Below are positions 26,415 to 37,417 of a stretch of 64,000 nt of DNA, piece after piece. The DNA comes from Candidatus Thiocaldithrix dubininis (GTDB taxonomy: Bacteria; Pseudomonadota; Gammaproteobacteria; Thiotrichales; Thiotrichaceae): the NCBI GenBank assembly GCA_029972135.1, contig CP124755.1, forward strand, positions 1,116,001 to 1,180,000, in the 5' to 3' direction. Below the pieces are notes generated by a model that did not search any database, was not told the origin of the DNA, and saw nothing but the letters and a program-made list of their open reading frames with translations. Every line of letters begins with the position of its first letter. Positions within the stretch are counted from its first letter, which is position 1. The translations under genes and the position numbers were made by a program.

Positions 26415-26843
26415 TTATGCTTCTAAAAGTTGTGTTAAACGTGCCAAGTAAGCTGCTTCATCCGGCGCAGTATTATACCGCTGGGCAAGCCACATACTTT
26501 CGGCTAAGCAATCCATCATGCGATGCTCTGCATCATGCGCGCCATATTTCAGCACAAGTTGCTGGTAAACGGTGCTAATTCCCGTCGGGCGGTTAGTTGC
26601 CACTTGTTCCCGTATGCCTAAATGCAAACCCATATGTAAAAACGGGTTGGTTTCACCATTTTCTGGCAAATAATTACGCTGTAGCATTTTATCGGTTTGC
26701 GCCAAACCGCGCTGATATTCTGGATGTTCCTTAATGACGGCTGCTACTTGCTGCTCTAAGGCATCCATTGGCTGCTTTTGTTGGAACTTTGTCCATGCTT
26801 GCCAATAATAGCGGCGCATACTATCACGATCATTGCCAAACAT
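26415..26843 (-). CDS. DUF1841 family protein
   Basis: 142 residues. It begins MFGNDRDSMRRYYWQAWTKF and contains the conserved FLHMGLHLGIREQVATNRP (about 67-85), the hallmark of DUF1841. Function unknown. Its ATG overlaps the stop of nth by one base, so it is co-translated with it; nth-DUF1841 adjacency recurs in proteobacteria. Confidence 0.88.
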   Translation of the reverse strand: MFGNDRDSMRRYYWQAWTKFQQKQPMDALEQQVAAVIKEHPEYQRGLAQTDKMLQRNYLPENGETNPFLHMGLHLGIREQVATNRPTGISTVYQQLVLKYGAHDAEHRMMDCLAESMWLAQRYNTAPDEAAYLARLTQLLEA

Positions 26844-27475
26844 TAGGCGGTTTTCTCCGGGTATTCACATAGATCGCTAATCATACACGTTTTACATTTT
26901 GGCGTGCGTGCGGTGCAAGTATAACGCCCGTGTAAAATTAACCAATGGTGCGCATCTAACAGATATTCCGCCGGAATATTATGCACTAAGCCTTTTTCCA
27001 CCGCTAATACCGTTTTACCCGGTGCCAGTCCTGTACGATTGGCAACCCGCAAAATATGCGTATCCACGGCCATTGTCGGTTGGCGAAACGCCGTATTTAG
27101 CACCACATTAGCGGTTTTACGCCCCACGCCCGGCAAGGCTTCTAAGGCTTCTCGCGTATTCGGCACTTGTGATTGATGTTCGTTAATCAGTTTTTCGCAG
27201 GTGGCAATAATATTTTTCGCTTTAGTATTCGCCAAACCAATGGTTTTGATGTAGGACTTTAAGCCGTCTTCACCTAAGGCGAATATGGCTTCGGGGGTAT
27301 TGGCTACAGCAAATAAAGGAGCGGTCGCTTTATTGACGCTTTTATCCGTGGCTTGTGCTGATAAAATAACCGAGATTAAGAGTTCAAACGGGCTGTGATA
27401 GACCAATTCCGTGCGCGGCTCGGGATTGACTTGACTTAAGCGCTGAAACAGTTCAGCGCGTTGTGCTGCATTCAT
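26843..27475 (-). CDS. nth: Endonuclease III
   Basis: 210 residues, the E. coli length. Helix-hairpin-helix LPGVGRKTANVVLN with catalytic Lys120, catalytic Asp138 (AVDTHILRV), and the [4Fe-4S] ligands Cys187, Cys194, Cys197 and Cys203. It removes oxidised pyrimidines and nicks at the abasic site. Its start overlaps the rsxE stop by four bases, giving the conserved rsxE-nth linkage. Confidence 0.96.
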   Translation of the reverse strand: MNAAQRAELFQRLSQVNPEPRTELVYHSPFELLISVILSAQATDKSVNKATAPLFAVANTPEAIFALGEDGLKSYIKTIGLANTKAKNIIATCEKLINEHQSQVPNTREALEALPGVGRKTANVVLNTAFRQPTMAVDTHILRVANRTGLAPGKTVLAVEKGLVHNIPAEYLLDAHHWLILHGRYTCTARTPKCKTCMISDLCEYPEKTA

Positions 27476-28170
27476 ACGGTTTCTAAGGTAGCCGAGGGCG
27501 AAGCCTTAGAAGGTAGCACGCTTTTCGCGGGACGGGCTAAGCGCGCATCAATCCAGTTCTTACCGGCAACTAATAAGCCTAAGCCAATAAACGCACCCGG
27601 CGGTAATGCGGCTAACAATAAACCGTGAAAATCATTGCTTAAGTGTAGGGTTAAGGCTTTTGCCGATTCACCAAACATCAAATGGGCTTGCGAAAATAAA
27701 GTGCCATTAGCAATGACTTCGCGTAAACCGCCTAGCGTAATCAGTACAAAGGTAAAACCTAAGCCCATCATGAAACTATCTAACGCCGCTTCGCTGGGCG
27801 AATGTTTAGATGCAAAGGCTTCTGCGCGACCTAATACTGCGCAGTTGGTGACAATTAACGGAATAAAAATGCCTAAAATCACATACAGATCGTGAAAAAA
27901 AGCATTCATCAGCAAATCCACAATTGTCACATTCGCCGCAATAATCATAATAAACGCCGGAATGCGAATTTCGGGGCGAATATAATGGCGCACGGTAGAA
28001 ATCGCCACGTTACTCGCCACCAGCGCGATAATGGTAGCTATACCTAAACCGAGGCCATTGATCGCATTATTGGTTACTGCCATTAACGGGCATAACCCCA
28101 ATAACTGCACTAAACCCGGATTGTTTTTCCATAAACCGTCAATCACGATTTTCTTTGCATTAGCAATCAT
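27472..28170 (-). CDS. rsxE: Rnf/Rsx complex subunit E
   Basis: 232 residues, six or more membrane helices. Starts MIANAKKIVIDGLWKNNPGLVQLLGLCPLMAV, which is diagnostic of RnfE. One of the paired membrane subunits (A and E) of the ion-motive ferredoxin:NAD oxidoreductase. Overlaps rsxG by four bases at its start and nth by four at its end. Confidence 0.95.
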   Translation of the reverse strand: MIANAKKIVIDGLWKNNPGLVQLLGLCPLMAVTNNAINGLGLGIATIIALVASNVAISTVRHYIRPEIRIPAFIMIIAANVTIVDLLMNAFFHDLYVILGIFIPLIVTNCAVLGRAEAFASKHSPSEAALDSFMMGLGFTFVLITLGGLREVIANGTLFSQAHLMFGESAKALTLHLSNDFHGLLLAALPPGAFIGLGLLVAGKNWIDARLARPAKSVLPSKASPSATLETV

Positions 28171-28829
28171 GGTGTTTGCTCCTGTATCGGTGCGTTAAAA
28201 GCTTCGTTTAAGTGGCTTTGCGCCCACACTAATACCCGTTTGCTTTGATTAACTACAGCACGCGGGGTAATGGTCGCGCCACTAAATTGATCAAACTCGC
28301 CGCCGTCTTTTTTCACCGCCCATTGGCTTTCACTGGGGTTAGTTAAGCTTTTACCAGCAAATTGCGTAATCCAATCGCTTTTTTCGATTTCGATTTTATC
28401 ACCTAAGCCCGGGGTTTCTTTGTGTGCAATCACCCGTACTCCCGCCAAACTTTGATCGCTATTGACCCCCACTAATAAACGAATATTGCCGCTATAGCCA
28501 TCGGGGGCGGTAACTTGAAAAATCGCTGCCACTGGCTGCTGTTGTTTACGCGCGCGATAGACCGTTACCGCTTCACTACTGCCAAAATCAGCAGCGTTTA
28601 ACTGGATTTGGTCGCTAACCGGATCATTGTCATACCGCGCGGGGGCAACTAAAGCATTTAAGCGCGTTAAGGTGGCTAGACGTTCATTTTGCGCGATTTT
28701 GGGTTGGGTTAAGGCATTGATAGCCGCTAACGATACCGCGCCAATAAACGCAAATCCCGCTAATAATAAAGCGGCTTTGCTAATGGGATGTTGTAAGAGC
28801 GGATGTTGAAACAGGGGGTGTTGTAACAT
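28167..28829 (-). CDS. rsxG: Rnf/Rsx complex subunit G (FMN-binding)
   Basis: 220 residues. One N-terminal membrane helix (about 20-41), then a periplasmic FMN-binding domain. SGATITPRAVV (near 190) holds the threonine that carries covalent FMN. The very N-terminus repeats HPLLQHP, an oddity that may be a low-complexity extension. It starts 3 bp after rsxD. Confidence 0.93.
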   Translation of the reverse strand: MLQHPLFQHPLLQHPISKAALLLAGFAFIGAVSLAAINALTQPKIAQNERLATLTRLNALVAPARYDNDPVSDQIQLNAADFGSSEAVTVYRARKQQQPVAAIFQVTAPDGYSGNIRLLVGVNSDQSLAGVRVIAHKETPGLGDKIEIEKSDWITQFAGKSLTNPSESQWAVKKDGGEFDQFSGATITPRAVVNQSKRVLVWAQSHLNEAFNAPIQEQTP

Positions 28830-28831
28830 GC

Positions 28832-29863
28832 TTAACCTCGCGTGCCATACACCCGTGGCTGGGTATATTGATCAATCAGCGGTACGACCATATTCATTAA
28901 AATAACACTAAACGCCACTGCATCGGGATAACCGCCCCAAGTACGAATCAAATAAAGAAACGCGCCAATTCCCGCCGCATACAGTAACTTGCCGCGCGGT
29001 GTCGTGCTGGCCGTCACCGGGTCAGTGGCAATAAAGAACGCCCCTAACATCGTCGCGCCACTGAATAAATGAAATAAGGGGGAGGGATAATGCTGCATAT
29101 CATACAGCCAGAATACCGTGGCAAATACGCTGAGACTGGCTAATAACGCAGTGGGAATATGCCAGCTAATAATACGCTTATAAATCAGCCAAACACCACC
29201 GATTAGCCACAATACGCTTAACCATTCCCACGCCTGACCGCCCATTAAACCGAATAGTGGCTTGCTATAAATCTCGCTTAAGCTTTTGTGTAAGCGTAAA
29301 TCGACCTTGGTACTGTCTAAAACTGTGGCAGAGGTGTAAGCGTCCCATACCGTTGCGGGATTACCGCCGCCCATAATTTGTTGCCATGCTTGCGCCAAAT
29401 CCACCTGCCAGAAACTCGTGGCAAACGGTTCAGGCCAAGCGGTCATTTGTAAAGGATAAGACACCAAAACCGCCGCATAACCAATCATAGCGGGATTAAA
29501 AGGGTTTTGCCCTAAGCCGCCGTAAAGCTGTTTCGCTACAATAATGGCAAAGATACAAGCGACTAACATTAACCACCACGGCGCGTAAGCGGGTAGGGCA
29601 ATCGCTAATAACCAGCCTGTTAATACCGCACTGTAGTCATTTAAATAAAAAGCCAGCGGGCGTTGACGTAGCTTGAGAAATAAAGCTTCTAAACCCACCG
29701 CAAAGCCAATGCCTAACATAAAGTTACTGACAAAGCCCCAACCGAACATGCCAAACATTAACAACGAGCCGGGAATCAGCGCGTATAACACATGACGCAT
29801 AACCTGCGCGGTGCTTAAGCGTTCAGCGGGCAAAGTCAGGATGTCGATTAACTGTTGCTTCAT
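28832..29863 (-). CDS. rsxD: Rnf/Rsx complex subunit D
   Basis: 343 residues, polytopic. The covalent-FMN motif SGATMLGAFFIATDPVTAST lies near residues 267-286, and YGGLGQNPFNPAMIGYAAVL near 113-132 is typical of RnfD. It carries flavin and probably part of the ion path. Overlaps the rsxC stop by four bases. Confidence 0.94.
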   Translation of the reverse strand: MKQQLIDILTLPAERLSTAQVMRHVLYALIPGSLLMFGMFGWGFVSNFMLGIGFAVGLEALFLKLRQRPLAFYLNDYSAVLTGWLLAIALPAYAPWWLMLVACIFAIIVAKQLYGGLGQNPFNPAMIGYAAVLVSYPLQMTAWPEPFATSFWQVDLAQAWQQIMGGGNPATVWDAYTSATVLDSTKVDLRLHKSLSEIYSKPLFGLMGGQAWEWLSVLWLIGGVWLIYKRIISWHIPTALLASLSVFATVFWLYDMQHYPSPLFHLFSGATMLGAFFIATDPVTASTTPRGKLLYAAGIGAFLYLIRTWGGYPDAVAFSVILMNMVVPLIDQYTQPRVYGTRG

Positions 29864-31425
29864 GCATTACCTTCCTGTGCTTGAGCGGCGGCTTTTTTCG
29901 CCTTGGCGCGTTCTAAAGCGGCTTGAATGGCGGCTTTTTTCGGGTCATCCGCTGGCGTATCCGCGCTTTGCTGTTGTACGTTAGCTTTATGCTTAGCGAG
30001 TTTTTCCGCCTTTTCACGTTTTAAGCGTTCTTGGCGTTCTAAGCGGAATTCATGCCGTTCCCGCGCTTGATCGGCCGCCTTTTTATTCGCACGTTGGGCG
30101 CGAATTTCATCCTTGGCATACCGATAATAATTCACCAGTGGAATATGGCTGGGGCAGACATAAGCACAGCAAGCGCATTCAATACAGGCAAATAAATGAT
30201 GCTGTTCGGCTTTGTCGAACTCTTTACCTTTGGCAAACCAATACAGTTGTTGCGGCAATAAGCTAGACGGGCACACCTCGCTACAACGCCCACAACGAAT
30301 ACACGCTTGTGCGGGTAATACGGGTTCGGGTTGGCGCACCAGCAAGCAGTTAGTGGCTTTTACAATCGGCGTTTGCGGATTGGGTAAAGGTAACGGCATC
30401 ATAGGTCCGCCCATTGAAACTTGCGCATCGGCTTGGGTAATACCGCCCGCGTGTTGCAGGACGTGTTCTAACGGTGTGCCGAATAACACTTCAAAGTTTT
30501 GCGGCTGGCTAATTGCATTACCCGTAACGGTGACATAACGCGTTAAAGACGGTTCACCTTTAACAATCGCCTGATAAATTGCGTGGGCTGTGCCCACATT
30601 GTTACACAACACGCCAATATCTGATGAGCGGCCTTGGTTGGGTACTTCTTTACCCGTGAGAATATAAGTCAGTTGCTTGGCTGAACCCGATGGATACACG
30701 GTCGGAATCGGCACAACTTGTATACGCTGATCTTGCGTCGCCGCGACGGCCGCTTGCATCGCCACAATGGCTTCAGGCTTATTATCTTCAATGCCGATTA
30801 AGCATTCCTGCGGCTGCACAATATGCAGCATGACTTGTACCCCTGCCACGATCTCCTCGGCTTTTTCGCGCATTAGCAAATCGTCACAAGTGATATACGG
30901 TTCACATTCCGCGCCATTAATCAGCAGAGTTTGAATCGGTTTATTGGGGCGTACATTTAGCTTAACCGCTGAGGGAAAGACCGCGCCACCCATACCCACC
31001 ACGCCCGCCAGTTTAATTTGGGCACGTAAGGTTGCCGCCTCTATGCTTGGGTAATCAGGATATTGCGGTAAACGCATGCTGCCCCAATCGTCTTTACCGT
31101 CCGCCGCCAAGACTACACACATATCTTGTAAGCCGGAAGGATGTGGCACCGTGCGCGGTTCAATGGCGGTAATCGTGCCAGAAGTGGGGGCATGCACTGG
31201 CAAACTTTGATTCGTATGCGCAATCGCTAACGGCTGTCCTTTATACACATACTCGCCTACTTGCACGGCAATATCCGGTTTATCACCGCTATGCTGCAAT
31301 AAGGGAATAATAAAGTGCGCGGGCAGTGGCAAGCGCCCACTGGGTAATTGCGTTGAAATCTGTTTATGTTCGGGTAAATGAATACCGCCTTGACCCCGCC
31401 ATAATTTACGTTGTGTTTGGCTCAT
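29860..31425 (-). CDS. rsxC: Rnf/Rsx complex subunit C
   Basis: 521 residues. N-terminal NADH/FMN-type region ([32 protein letters not shown]), an SLBB-like part, and two ferredoxin clusters [12 protein letters not shown] and [12 protein letters not shown] (about 372-422). The C-terminal 80 residues are a Lys/Glu/Ala-rich helix, variable in this family and shorter than the E. coli repeat tail. It accepts or donates electrons to NAD(H) on the cytoplasmic face. Confidence 0.95.
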   Translation of the reverse strand: MSQTQRKLWRGQGGIHLPEHKQISTQLPSGRLPLPAHFIIPLLQHSGDKPDIAVQVGEYVYKGQPLAIAHTNQSLPVHAPTSGTITAIEPRTVPHPSGLQDMCVVLAADGKDDWGSMRLPQYPDYPSIEAATLRAQIKLAGVVGMGGAVFPSAVKLNVRPNKPIQTLLINGAECEPYITCDDLLMREKAEEIVAGVQVMLHIVQPQECLIGIEDNKPEAIVAMQAAVAATQDQRIQVVPIPTVYPSGSAKQLTYILTGKEVPNQGRSSDIGVLCNNVGTAHAIYQAIVKGEPSLTRYVTVTGNAISQPQNFEVLFGTPLEHVLQHAGGITQADAQVSMGGPMMPLPLPNPQTPIVKATNCLLVRQPEPVLPAQACIRCGRCSEVCPSSLLPQQLYWFAKGKEFDKAEQHHLFACIECACCAYVCPSHIPLVNYYRYAKDEIRAQRANKKAADQARERHEFRLERQERLKREKAEKLAKHKANVQQQSADTPADDPKKAAIQAALERAKAKKAAAQAQEGNA

Positions 31426-31991
31426 GCGTGCACCTGTTCCGTTTGCGTAGCGGGCTTAATTGGAATGATGGGATACGGCCATTTCCAGTTGCTGGTTTCC
31501 ACTTTAAGGGGTTGCATAATAATGCAATCAACGGGACACGGCGGTAAGCATAATTTGCAACCTGTGCATTCGCTAGCAATCACGGTATGCATGCGTTTGG
31601 ACGCGCCAACAATTGCATCTACTGGGCAAGCTTGAATGCATAATGTGCAACCAATACAAGTATTTTCATCAATCACGGCGACTAAGGGTTCAGGTTCAAC
31701 CGCTTCCGCATCGACTGGCTGGGGTTCAACCCCCATTAATTCCGCCAAGCTTTGCATCACGGGTTCGCCACCCGGAATACACAAGTTAATTGCCGCTTCA
31801 CCTTTAGCGACCGCTTCAGCATAAGGTTTACAACCGGGGAAGCCGCATTGTCCGCATTGACTTTGCGGTAAAATAGCATCGGCTTGAGCCGCGAGGGGAT
31901 TGCCTTCGACTTTAAAACGTAGCGAGGCATAGCCTAATAATGCCCCAAAAAATAAGGCTAAGCCGCCAATAACGAGAATTGCTGACAGCAT
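31422..31991 (-). CDS. rsxB: Rnf/Rsx complex subunit B
   Basis: 189 residues. N-terminal membrane helix (about 1-22), a 4Fe-4S domain [15 protein letters not shown], then two ferredoxin clusters [12 protein letters not shown] and [12 protein letters not shown]. It passes electrons between ferredoxin and the membrane subunits. It lies 5 bp after rsxA. Confidence 0.95.
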   Translation of the reverse strand: MLSAILVIGGLALFFGALLGYASLRFKVEGNPLAAQADAILPQSQCGQCGFPGCKPYAEAVAKGEAAINLCIPGGEPVMQSLAELMGVEPQPVDAEAVEPEPLVAVIDENTCIGCTLCIQACPVDAIVGASKRMHTVIASECTGCKLCLPPCPVDCIIMQPLKVETSNWKWPYPIIPIKPATQTEQVHA

Positions 31992-31996
31992 GTCAC

Positions 31997-32578
31997 TTAC
32001 TCTTTAACTAAACCGGAAAAGCCCATAAACGCCAACGCCATTAAACCGGCCGTGATCAAACTAATCGCGCTACCTTGAAAATATTTGGGCACGTCGGCAA
32101 CGGCAATCCGTTCCCGAATACCCGCAAATAAGACCAGTGCTAAGGTAAAGCCTAGCGACGCGCCTAAGCCGTATAAGGCGGATTGAATAAAATCATGCGC
32201 TTGTTGCACATTTAACAGGGATACGCCCAGCACCGCACAATTCACCGTAATCAAGGGCAAATAAATACCCAACACGTTATATAAAATCGGACTGGTTTTG
32301 CGGATCGCCATTTCGGTAAACCCCACCATTGCCGCAATTACCAAAATAAAACTAATCGTGCGGAGGTATTCTAAATGGTAGGGCTCTAGCAAATAGGTAT
32401 TCACCAAGTAACTGCTAACGCTAGACAGTGTTAGGACAAACGTGGTGGCTAAGCCCATGCCGATGGAGGCGGATAATTTTTTGGAAACACCAATAAAAGG
32501 GCAAAGTCCCAAAAAGTGCGATAACACAAAGTTATTCACCCAAATGGTACTGACTAAAATAAGCAGGTATTCCGTCAT
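31997..32578 (-). CDS. rsxA: Rnf/Rsx complex subunit A, first gene of the operon
   Basis: 193 residues, six membrane helices, with [18 protein letters not shown] and the long conserved [13 protein letters not shown]. It starts the order rsxA-B-C-D-G-E-nth. The complex couples ferredoxin and NAD redox exchange to ion movement, or reduces SoxR in E. coli; the role here cannot be decided. A terminator at 32679-32711 separates it from pdxA, so its promoter should lie in the 144-bp gap. Confidence 0.95.
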   Translation of the reverse strand: MTEYLLILVSTIWVNNFVLSHFLGLCPFIGVSKKLSASIGMGLATTFVLTLSSVSSYLVNTYLLEPYHLEYLRTISFILVIAAMVGFTEMAIRKTSPILYNVLGIYLPLITVNCAVLGVSLLNVQQAHDFIQSALYGLGASLGFTLALVLFAGIRERIAVADVPKYFQGSAISLITAGLMALAFMGFSGLVKE

Positions 32579-32678
32579 AAGCTGTCGCCGGATAATGGAG
32601 TTGTGAAAAGGCTGGTACGCGTAAAATTGCGCGCTTTATACCGCATAATCGCTAGTATGCCTATGATAATTATCAGAA

Positions 32679-32711
32679 GAAAAAAACGGCTATTACCGCT
32701 AAGTAATAACC
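32679..32711 (-). terminator. Rho-independent terminator after pdxA
   Basis: On the minus strand: GGTTATTAC, short loop, GTAATAGCC, then G and a run of seven T. Nine pairs with one wobble. It ends the lptD-surA-pdxA transcript 12 bp past the pdxA stop and insulates the Rnf operon. Confidence 0.85.
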
Positions 32712-32722
32712 ATTGACGATTA

Positions 32723-33733
32723 TTAAGCTGTTTTTAAAGCTAAATCTACAGCCAATTGAATAGCCGCTTGTAGACTACTGCTTTCGGCTTTACCCGAACC
32801 GGCTAAATCTAACGCTGTGCCGTGATCAACAGAGGTACGAATAATCGGCAAGCCCAGCGTAATATTCACGGCATGTCCAAAGCCAACGTTTTTCAATACG
32901 GGTAAGCCTTGGTCATGGTACATCGCCAATACCGCATCAGCGGTTTTCAAATGACGCGGGGTGAATAAAGTATCGGCAGGCAAAGGGCCGGTTAAATTCA
33001 TACCTTGTTGTTGCAAATGACGAATCACCGGAATGATGGTTTCCTGCTCTTCCATACCTAAGTGACCGCCTTCACCCGCATGTGGATTGAGACCACACAC
33101 CAAGATATGCGGATTGCTTAAGCCAAACTTGGTTTGTAAGTCATGGTTTAGAATGCTTAACACCTGTTCCAAGCTTTGCCACGTAATGGCGGCACTGACG
33201 TTCTTTAAGGGCAAATGTGTAGTAGCTAAAGCAACGCGTAAACGCCCAGCGGTTAACATCATGACGGGCAAGGGCGCGCGGGTAAATTCCGCTAAGTATT
33301 CGGTATGCCCGGTGAAGGGTACGCCCGCGTCATTAATGACCCCTTTGTGTAAAGGCGCAGTTACCATGCCCGCAAATTCGCCACTTAAACAGCCTTCTGC
33401 CGCCCGGCGCAAAGTTGCCAACACATAGTGCGCATTGTTGGGGTTTAAGACACCGGGCAACACGCTATCAGGGCAGCTAATCGGTAATACCAATACTTCA
33501 CCCAATTGCAGGGGGCGTTGGTCATCAGCGGCTAATGGATAGCTACGGATACGCACGGTTAAACCCAGTTTTTGCGCACGGTTTTGTAATACCAGCGGGT
33601 CTGCAATCACGACTAATTCAACTGGCCAAGTTTTTTGGCAAGCCAATTGCAAAATAATATCAGGGCCAATACCGGCAGGTTCACCCGCCGTAATTGCAAG
33701 ACGAATCGGTTTAGTCGTGTTGATTTGTTGCAT
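32723..33733 (-). CDS. pdxA: 4-hydroxythreonine-4-phosphate dehydrogenase
   Basis: 336 residues, the usual PdxA length. GEPAGIGPD at the start, [25 protein letters not shown] (zinc-binding His) and [12 protein letters not shown] (metal site) are intact. It acts in the DXP-dependent pyridoxal phosphate pathway. It starts 5 bp after surA, as in the classic lptD-surA-pdxA order; the rsmA-apaG genes that follow in E. coli are absent here. Confidence 0.95.
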   Translation of the reverse strand: MQQINTTKPIRLAITAGEPAGIGPDIILQLACQKTWPVELVVIADPLVLQNRAQKLGLTVRIRSYPLAADDQRPLQLGEVLVLPISCPDSVLPGVLNPNNAHYVLATLRRAAEGCLSGEFAGMVTAPLHKGVINDAGVPFTGHTEYLAEFTRAPLPVMMLTAGRLRVALATTHLPLKNVSAAITWQSLEQVLSILNHDLQTKFGLSNPHILVCGLNPHAGEGGHLGMEEQETIIPVIRHLQQQGMNLTGPLPADTLFTPRHLKTADAVLAMYHDQGLPVLKNVGFGHAVNITLGLPIIRTSVDHGTALDLAGSGKAESSSLQAAIQLAVDLALKTA

Positions 33734-33738
33734 ATCAA

Positions 33739-35028
33739 TTAAGGTTGTAGTTGCAATTGAGAAGTCGCAAGCGGTAAACGGTATTCAATATGCGCTTGGC
33801 TGCGTAAATTTTGTAACCAAGCTTGGTAATGTTCTTCCGCTTTGCGGGTTTGCAGGAATGCTCCGGCCTTGGATTTTAACATACTTGCGGTGGTATCGGT
33901 TTGTTTGTGTTCTAAAACCTGCACAATATGCCAGCCAAAACTACTTTTAAACGGCTGACTAATCGCATTAAGTGGCATATTTGCCATCACTTGCTCAAAG
34001 TCTGCCACTGTTTGCCCGGGTTTTAACCAACCTAAATCGCCGCCTTTGGCTGCACTGCCCGGATCATCGGAATATTGTTTGGCTAATTGCGCAAAACTTT
34101 TACCTTGGGCGATTTGCTCATAAATCGAACGAATTTTTTGTTCGGCTTCGGCATCACTTAAACCATTTTGTGTACTGACTAAAATGTGGCGCGTGCGCAT
34201 CGTCGGCGTGAGTTTACGATTGCCACCCTGTCTTTCTAATAATTTAATAATATGAAAGCCTTGCGCATCGCGTAAGACGCCTGAAATATCATTCACATCC
34301 ATTAATGCCAATGCGCCATTAAAACTATCCGGCAATTGTTTAGCCGCTTGCCAACCTAAATCACCGCCTTGTTGAGCCGCATACGAAGCCGATTCCATGC
34401 GTGCTACTTGCGCAAAATCTTCACCCGCATTGAGACGTTGTAGTAAAGCTTCGGCGTGTTGTTGTACCTGTTCTGTATTATTAGCTTGCGTGGTTAATAA
34501 AATATGCTGTAAATGGAAACGTTCACCTTGATTTAAGCTCTCGCTTTGACTGGCAATCAAATCTTCCATATCCTGCCGCGAGATTTTAATTTGCCCTTGA
34601 ATTTGCTTGCGCAAGCTTTCTAGCAATAAGTTACGGCGTGTCTGTTCTTGAAACGCTTCAAAGCTCATGCCACTTTGCGCCAAGCTTTGTTTAAATGTAG
34701 CTAAATCTTGCTGTTGTGCTTGCGCATAATCCTGAATCGTACTTTTTAATAATGCATTACTGATACTTAGATTCAAACTTTCAGCTTTTTCTAACTGCAA
34801 ACGTTCTAAAATTAAATCTTCTAACGCCTGTTTTTGAATAACCTCAGGGCTTTGATTGGTATAGCTTTTGTTGATTGCCTGTAAAGCTTTGGCACGTAAT
34901 TGTACCTCGCCTAAGGAAATAGCTTGCTTATTGACAATTGCTGCAATCTGATCTAATTCATTGGCTGTTAAATATGTACTTAATATTAATAAACTAAAGA
35001 CTATAATAAGTTTTATTTTGTTATTCAT
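33739..35028 (-). CDS. surA: Periplasmic chaperone and peptidyl-prolyl isomerase SurA
   Basis: 429 residues from the ATG at 35028, which begins a good signal peptide ([22 protein letters not shown]); an ATG two codons upstream is nearly as good, and longer starts lie inside lptD. N-terminal chaperone domain (about 25-165) with two parvulin-type domains following (each with RHILV/QHILL, GGDLGW and HIIKL/HIVQV). It escorts outer-membrane proteins such as LptD. It overlaps the lptD stop by eight bases. Confidence 0.94.
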   Translation of the reverse strand: MNNKIKLIIVFSLLILSTYLTANELDQIAAIVNKQAISLGEVQLRAKALQAINKSYTNQSPEVIQKQALEDLILERLQLEKAESLNLSISNALLKSTIQDYAQAQQQDLATFKQSLAQSGMSFEAFQEQTRRNLLLESLRKQIQGQIKISRQDMEDLIASQSESLNQGERFHLQHILLTTQANNTEQVQQHAEALLQRLNAGEDFAQVARMESASYAAQQGGDLGWQAAKQLPDSFNGALALMDVNDISGVLRDAQGFHIIKLLERQGGNRKLTPTMRTRHILVSTQNGLSDAEAEQKIRSIYEQIAQGKSFAQLAKQYSDDPGSAAKGGDLGWLKPGQTVADFEQVMANMPLNAISQPFKSSFGWHIVQVLEHKQTDTTASMLKSKAGAFLQTRKAEEHYQAWLQNLRSQAHIEYRLPLATSQLQLQP

Positions 35029-37204
35029 ACCCATAAACACGATTTTGTAGCAAATCTCGCGCACCGCTGCCGAAATTGCCTAGCCCCTTTAATTCAAATT
35101 CCACTAAGACGGCATTATCCCGATTGGTATTATCCGGCAATAAATAATTGCGCGTAACCACCCGGCTTTTCCAACAACAGGTTTGATATTCAGCACCGAC
35201 TACCGTTTCTAAATTACGGTTATTTAATAAGTCTTGTTCAACCGCACCGACGGCTTGCCAACCTTTTTTCACTGGAAACGCGACTGATGCATTGCCCGCC
35301 CGAAAATCGCCCTTACGCTCGGTATAGCCCACGTTTAAAATGCGTTGTTTAGGGTCTTTATAACGAACCCTAGCTTCACCTGCCGTGAATGTGTTTTTGG
35401 TCGTATCCCAATAAGTGGTGGCGGAAACTTGGGTGCGCTCATTGACTTTACCACCCGCATCAAATACCAATTCCGAACGCTTGCCTTGTTGTGAGGTACT
35501 GCCCGGCAAAGTGACACGCCGATCTGCAAAGTGGAAGACTTGTCCCACGCTGGCATGCAGCAGTTCTTGCCCTTTTACGGGGTTTTGGATCCGTGTGGTA
35601 GCAGCAACGGTTAAATGATTGGAATCACTAATCCGGTCTTTACCCGTGAAGCGATTTTCACTAAACAGTTGATTAAAACCTAAGCTGCGTTCAGATGAAT
35701 CAAACACTGGAATAGCATTCTGATTTCGGTAAGGCGTGTGCGTATAAAAGACACGGGGTTCTAAGGTTTGTACTAATTTACCCTTGCGAATATTACGATC
35801 TAGAATAACGCCCGCATCAATACTAGCGGTCGGCACGGAGCGCCTTAAATGGGTTTTATCACCATCATCTAACACATATTCTGTATGTCGCGCACTCAAG
35901 GCAGGTTTTACATACATTGACCCCGCTGCATCGCTGTATTTTTTGCTAACCCGTGTCGCAACATCAAAGCGTTCTCCGTTAATTGCACCGGATTTACCCG
36001 TAAAATTCGTATATTCGGCTTCCGTTTCAAATTTAACGCTGTTGGGATTTTTTAATTTGGGTTTGTATTTAAAATTTAATTGCGGTGTTTTTGCATGGGG
36101 GCGTGTGCCACCGTCCAGAATTTGATAATCCTGCATAGTGCCTGAAAATGCCCAATTATCCCCACGATTTACATACTCTAAACGTTTTTCTAAATTCACT
36201 TTACTAGTTGCGGCTAGAGAACTGCCTAAATCCACAAAGTATTTGTCATCGGATACACCTTCCGCATTTAAATGCACGCTGGAATGTTTATTAATAACTG
36301 TGCTTTCTTTAATGTTATAATAGTAGCGATTATTTTTATCAGTCTGGCGGTCATGCGCTAAATATTCCGTATTAATCGTCGCTCGGTGTTTTTTACTTAG
36401 ATAACGATATTCTGATTTTAATTGAATGCCGCGTTTAGTTAATACTGTCGGTGCAACCGTTGCATCATAATTGGGCGCTAAATTAAAGTAATAAGGCGTG
36501 CCGATGGTAAAACCATTATTTGAGCTTGTGCCAATTTCGGGCCATAAAAAACCAGATTGACGTTTATCGCTCAATGGAAATGATAAGTAAGGTACACGCA
36601 CCACGGGTTTATTGCGAATATTAAGCGAGGCTTTTCTTGCAACCCCCCGCTCGGTTTTTTTATTTAACTCAATGCGTTCAGCGCCAATGCTCCAATCCGG
36701 TGTTTCCCCCGGACAAGCGCTATAGGTGGATTTTTCCAAGTAAGTGCGATCAGCATCCACTTGCACTAAGCGTTTACTTTTGCCGCGTGCTTGCGTTTGG
36801 GCAAAATCATATTGGGCATTGTCAATTTCGCCCGTGTTGTTTTTTAAATTGAAGTTTAAAGCTTGGCTTTTAACCTTTAAATTGCCGCTGCTGAATTTAA
36901 CGTTTCCTTTGCCGGTCACTTGTCCTGTTTGATTATCATAAGTGGCTTCATCCGCTTCTAAACGCTTATCTTCCTGTGAAATATGCGCTTTGCCTTGCAT
37001 GACAGACGTGCCTTTTTCTTGAAAGACCGCATCATCCGCTTCCACATAAACCGCCACAGGCTCTAACGTTTTTGGACGCGGTGAAGGCGTATTAAAAGGT
37101 TCTGGAACAGGGCAAGACTGCCAACCAGCCTGCGCCAAAGCAAGGCTTGGGCTAAATGCAACACTTAAAAATGCTAGATAAATAGCAGGCTGGCGGCTTC
37201 CCAT
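35021..37204 (-). CDS. lptD: LPS assembly outer-membrane protein LptD
   Basis: 727 residues. Signal peptide ends near LALA. An LptA-like jellyroll follows (about 50-175: YVEADDAVFQEKGTSVMQG, GNVKFSSGNLKVKSQAL), then the beta-barrel, with the conserved PYLSFPLSDKRQSGFLWPEI near 205-224. Two cysteines near the C-terminus (TCCWK, about 683-687) and at least two in the N-terminal part (SCPV, ACPG) could form the inter-domain disulphides. It inserts lipopolysaccharide into the outer leaflet. Confidence 0.94.
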   Translation of the reverse strand: MGSRQPAIYLAFLSVAFSPSLALAQAGWQSCPVPEPFNTPSPRPKTLEPVAVYVEADDAVFQEKGTSVMQGKAHISQEDKRLEADEATYDNQTGQVTGKGNVKFSSGNLKVKSQALNFNLKNNTGEIDNAQYDFAQTQARGKSKRLVQVDADRTYLEKSTYSACPGETPDWSIGAERIELNKKTERGVARKASLNIRNKPVVRVPYLSFPLSDKRQSGFLWPEIGTSSNNGFTIGTPYYFNLAPNYDATVAPTVLTKRGIQLKSEYRYLSKKHRATINTEYLAHDRQTDKNNRYYYNIKESTVINKHSSVHLNAEGVSDDKYFVDLGSSLAATSKVNLEKRLEYVNRGDNWAFSGTMQDYQILDGGTRPHAKTPQLNFKYKPKLKNPNSVKFETEAEYTNFTGKSGAINGERFDVATRVSKKYSDAAGSMYVKPALSARHTEYVLDDGDKTHLRRSVPTASIDAGVILDRNIRKGKLVQTLEPRVFYTHTPYRNQNAIPVFDSSERSLGFNQLFSENRFTGKDRISDSNHLTVAATTRIQNPVKGQELLHASVGQVFHFADRRVTLPGSTSQQGKRSELVFDAGGKVNERTQVSATTYWDTTKNTFTAGEARVRYKDPKQRILNVGYTERKGDFRAGNASVAFPVKKGWQAVGAVEQDLLNNRNLETVVGAEYQTCCWKSRVVTRNYLLPDNTNRDNAVLVEFELKGLGNFGSGARDLLQNRVYGYE

Positions 37205-37417
37205 AGCTAAATTCCGAATATTGTAGTTTTAGGCAAACGGCTAACCTTCGCATACTCTGTCAATCGACACAATGATTAGCGAAGATTACGAGGATATTGA
37301 GACGCTGCGTCGTAGCATAGTCCTAAGCCTGCGCAACATGCTAAAATAGACCTAAACTAAAACACGCCTTGATGTTCTAACTAATCCCCGTTTGATTCGC
37401 TGGTAAAAAATTACACT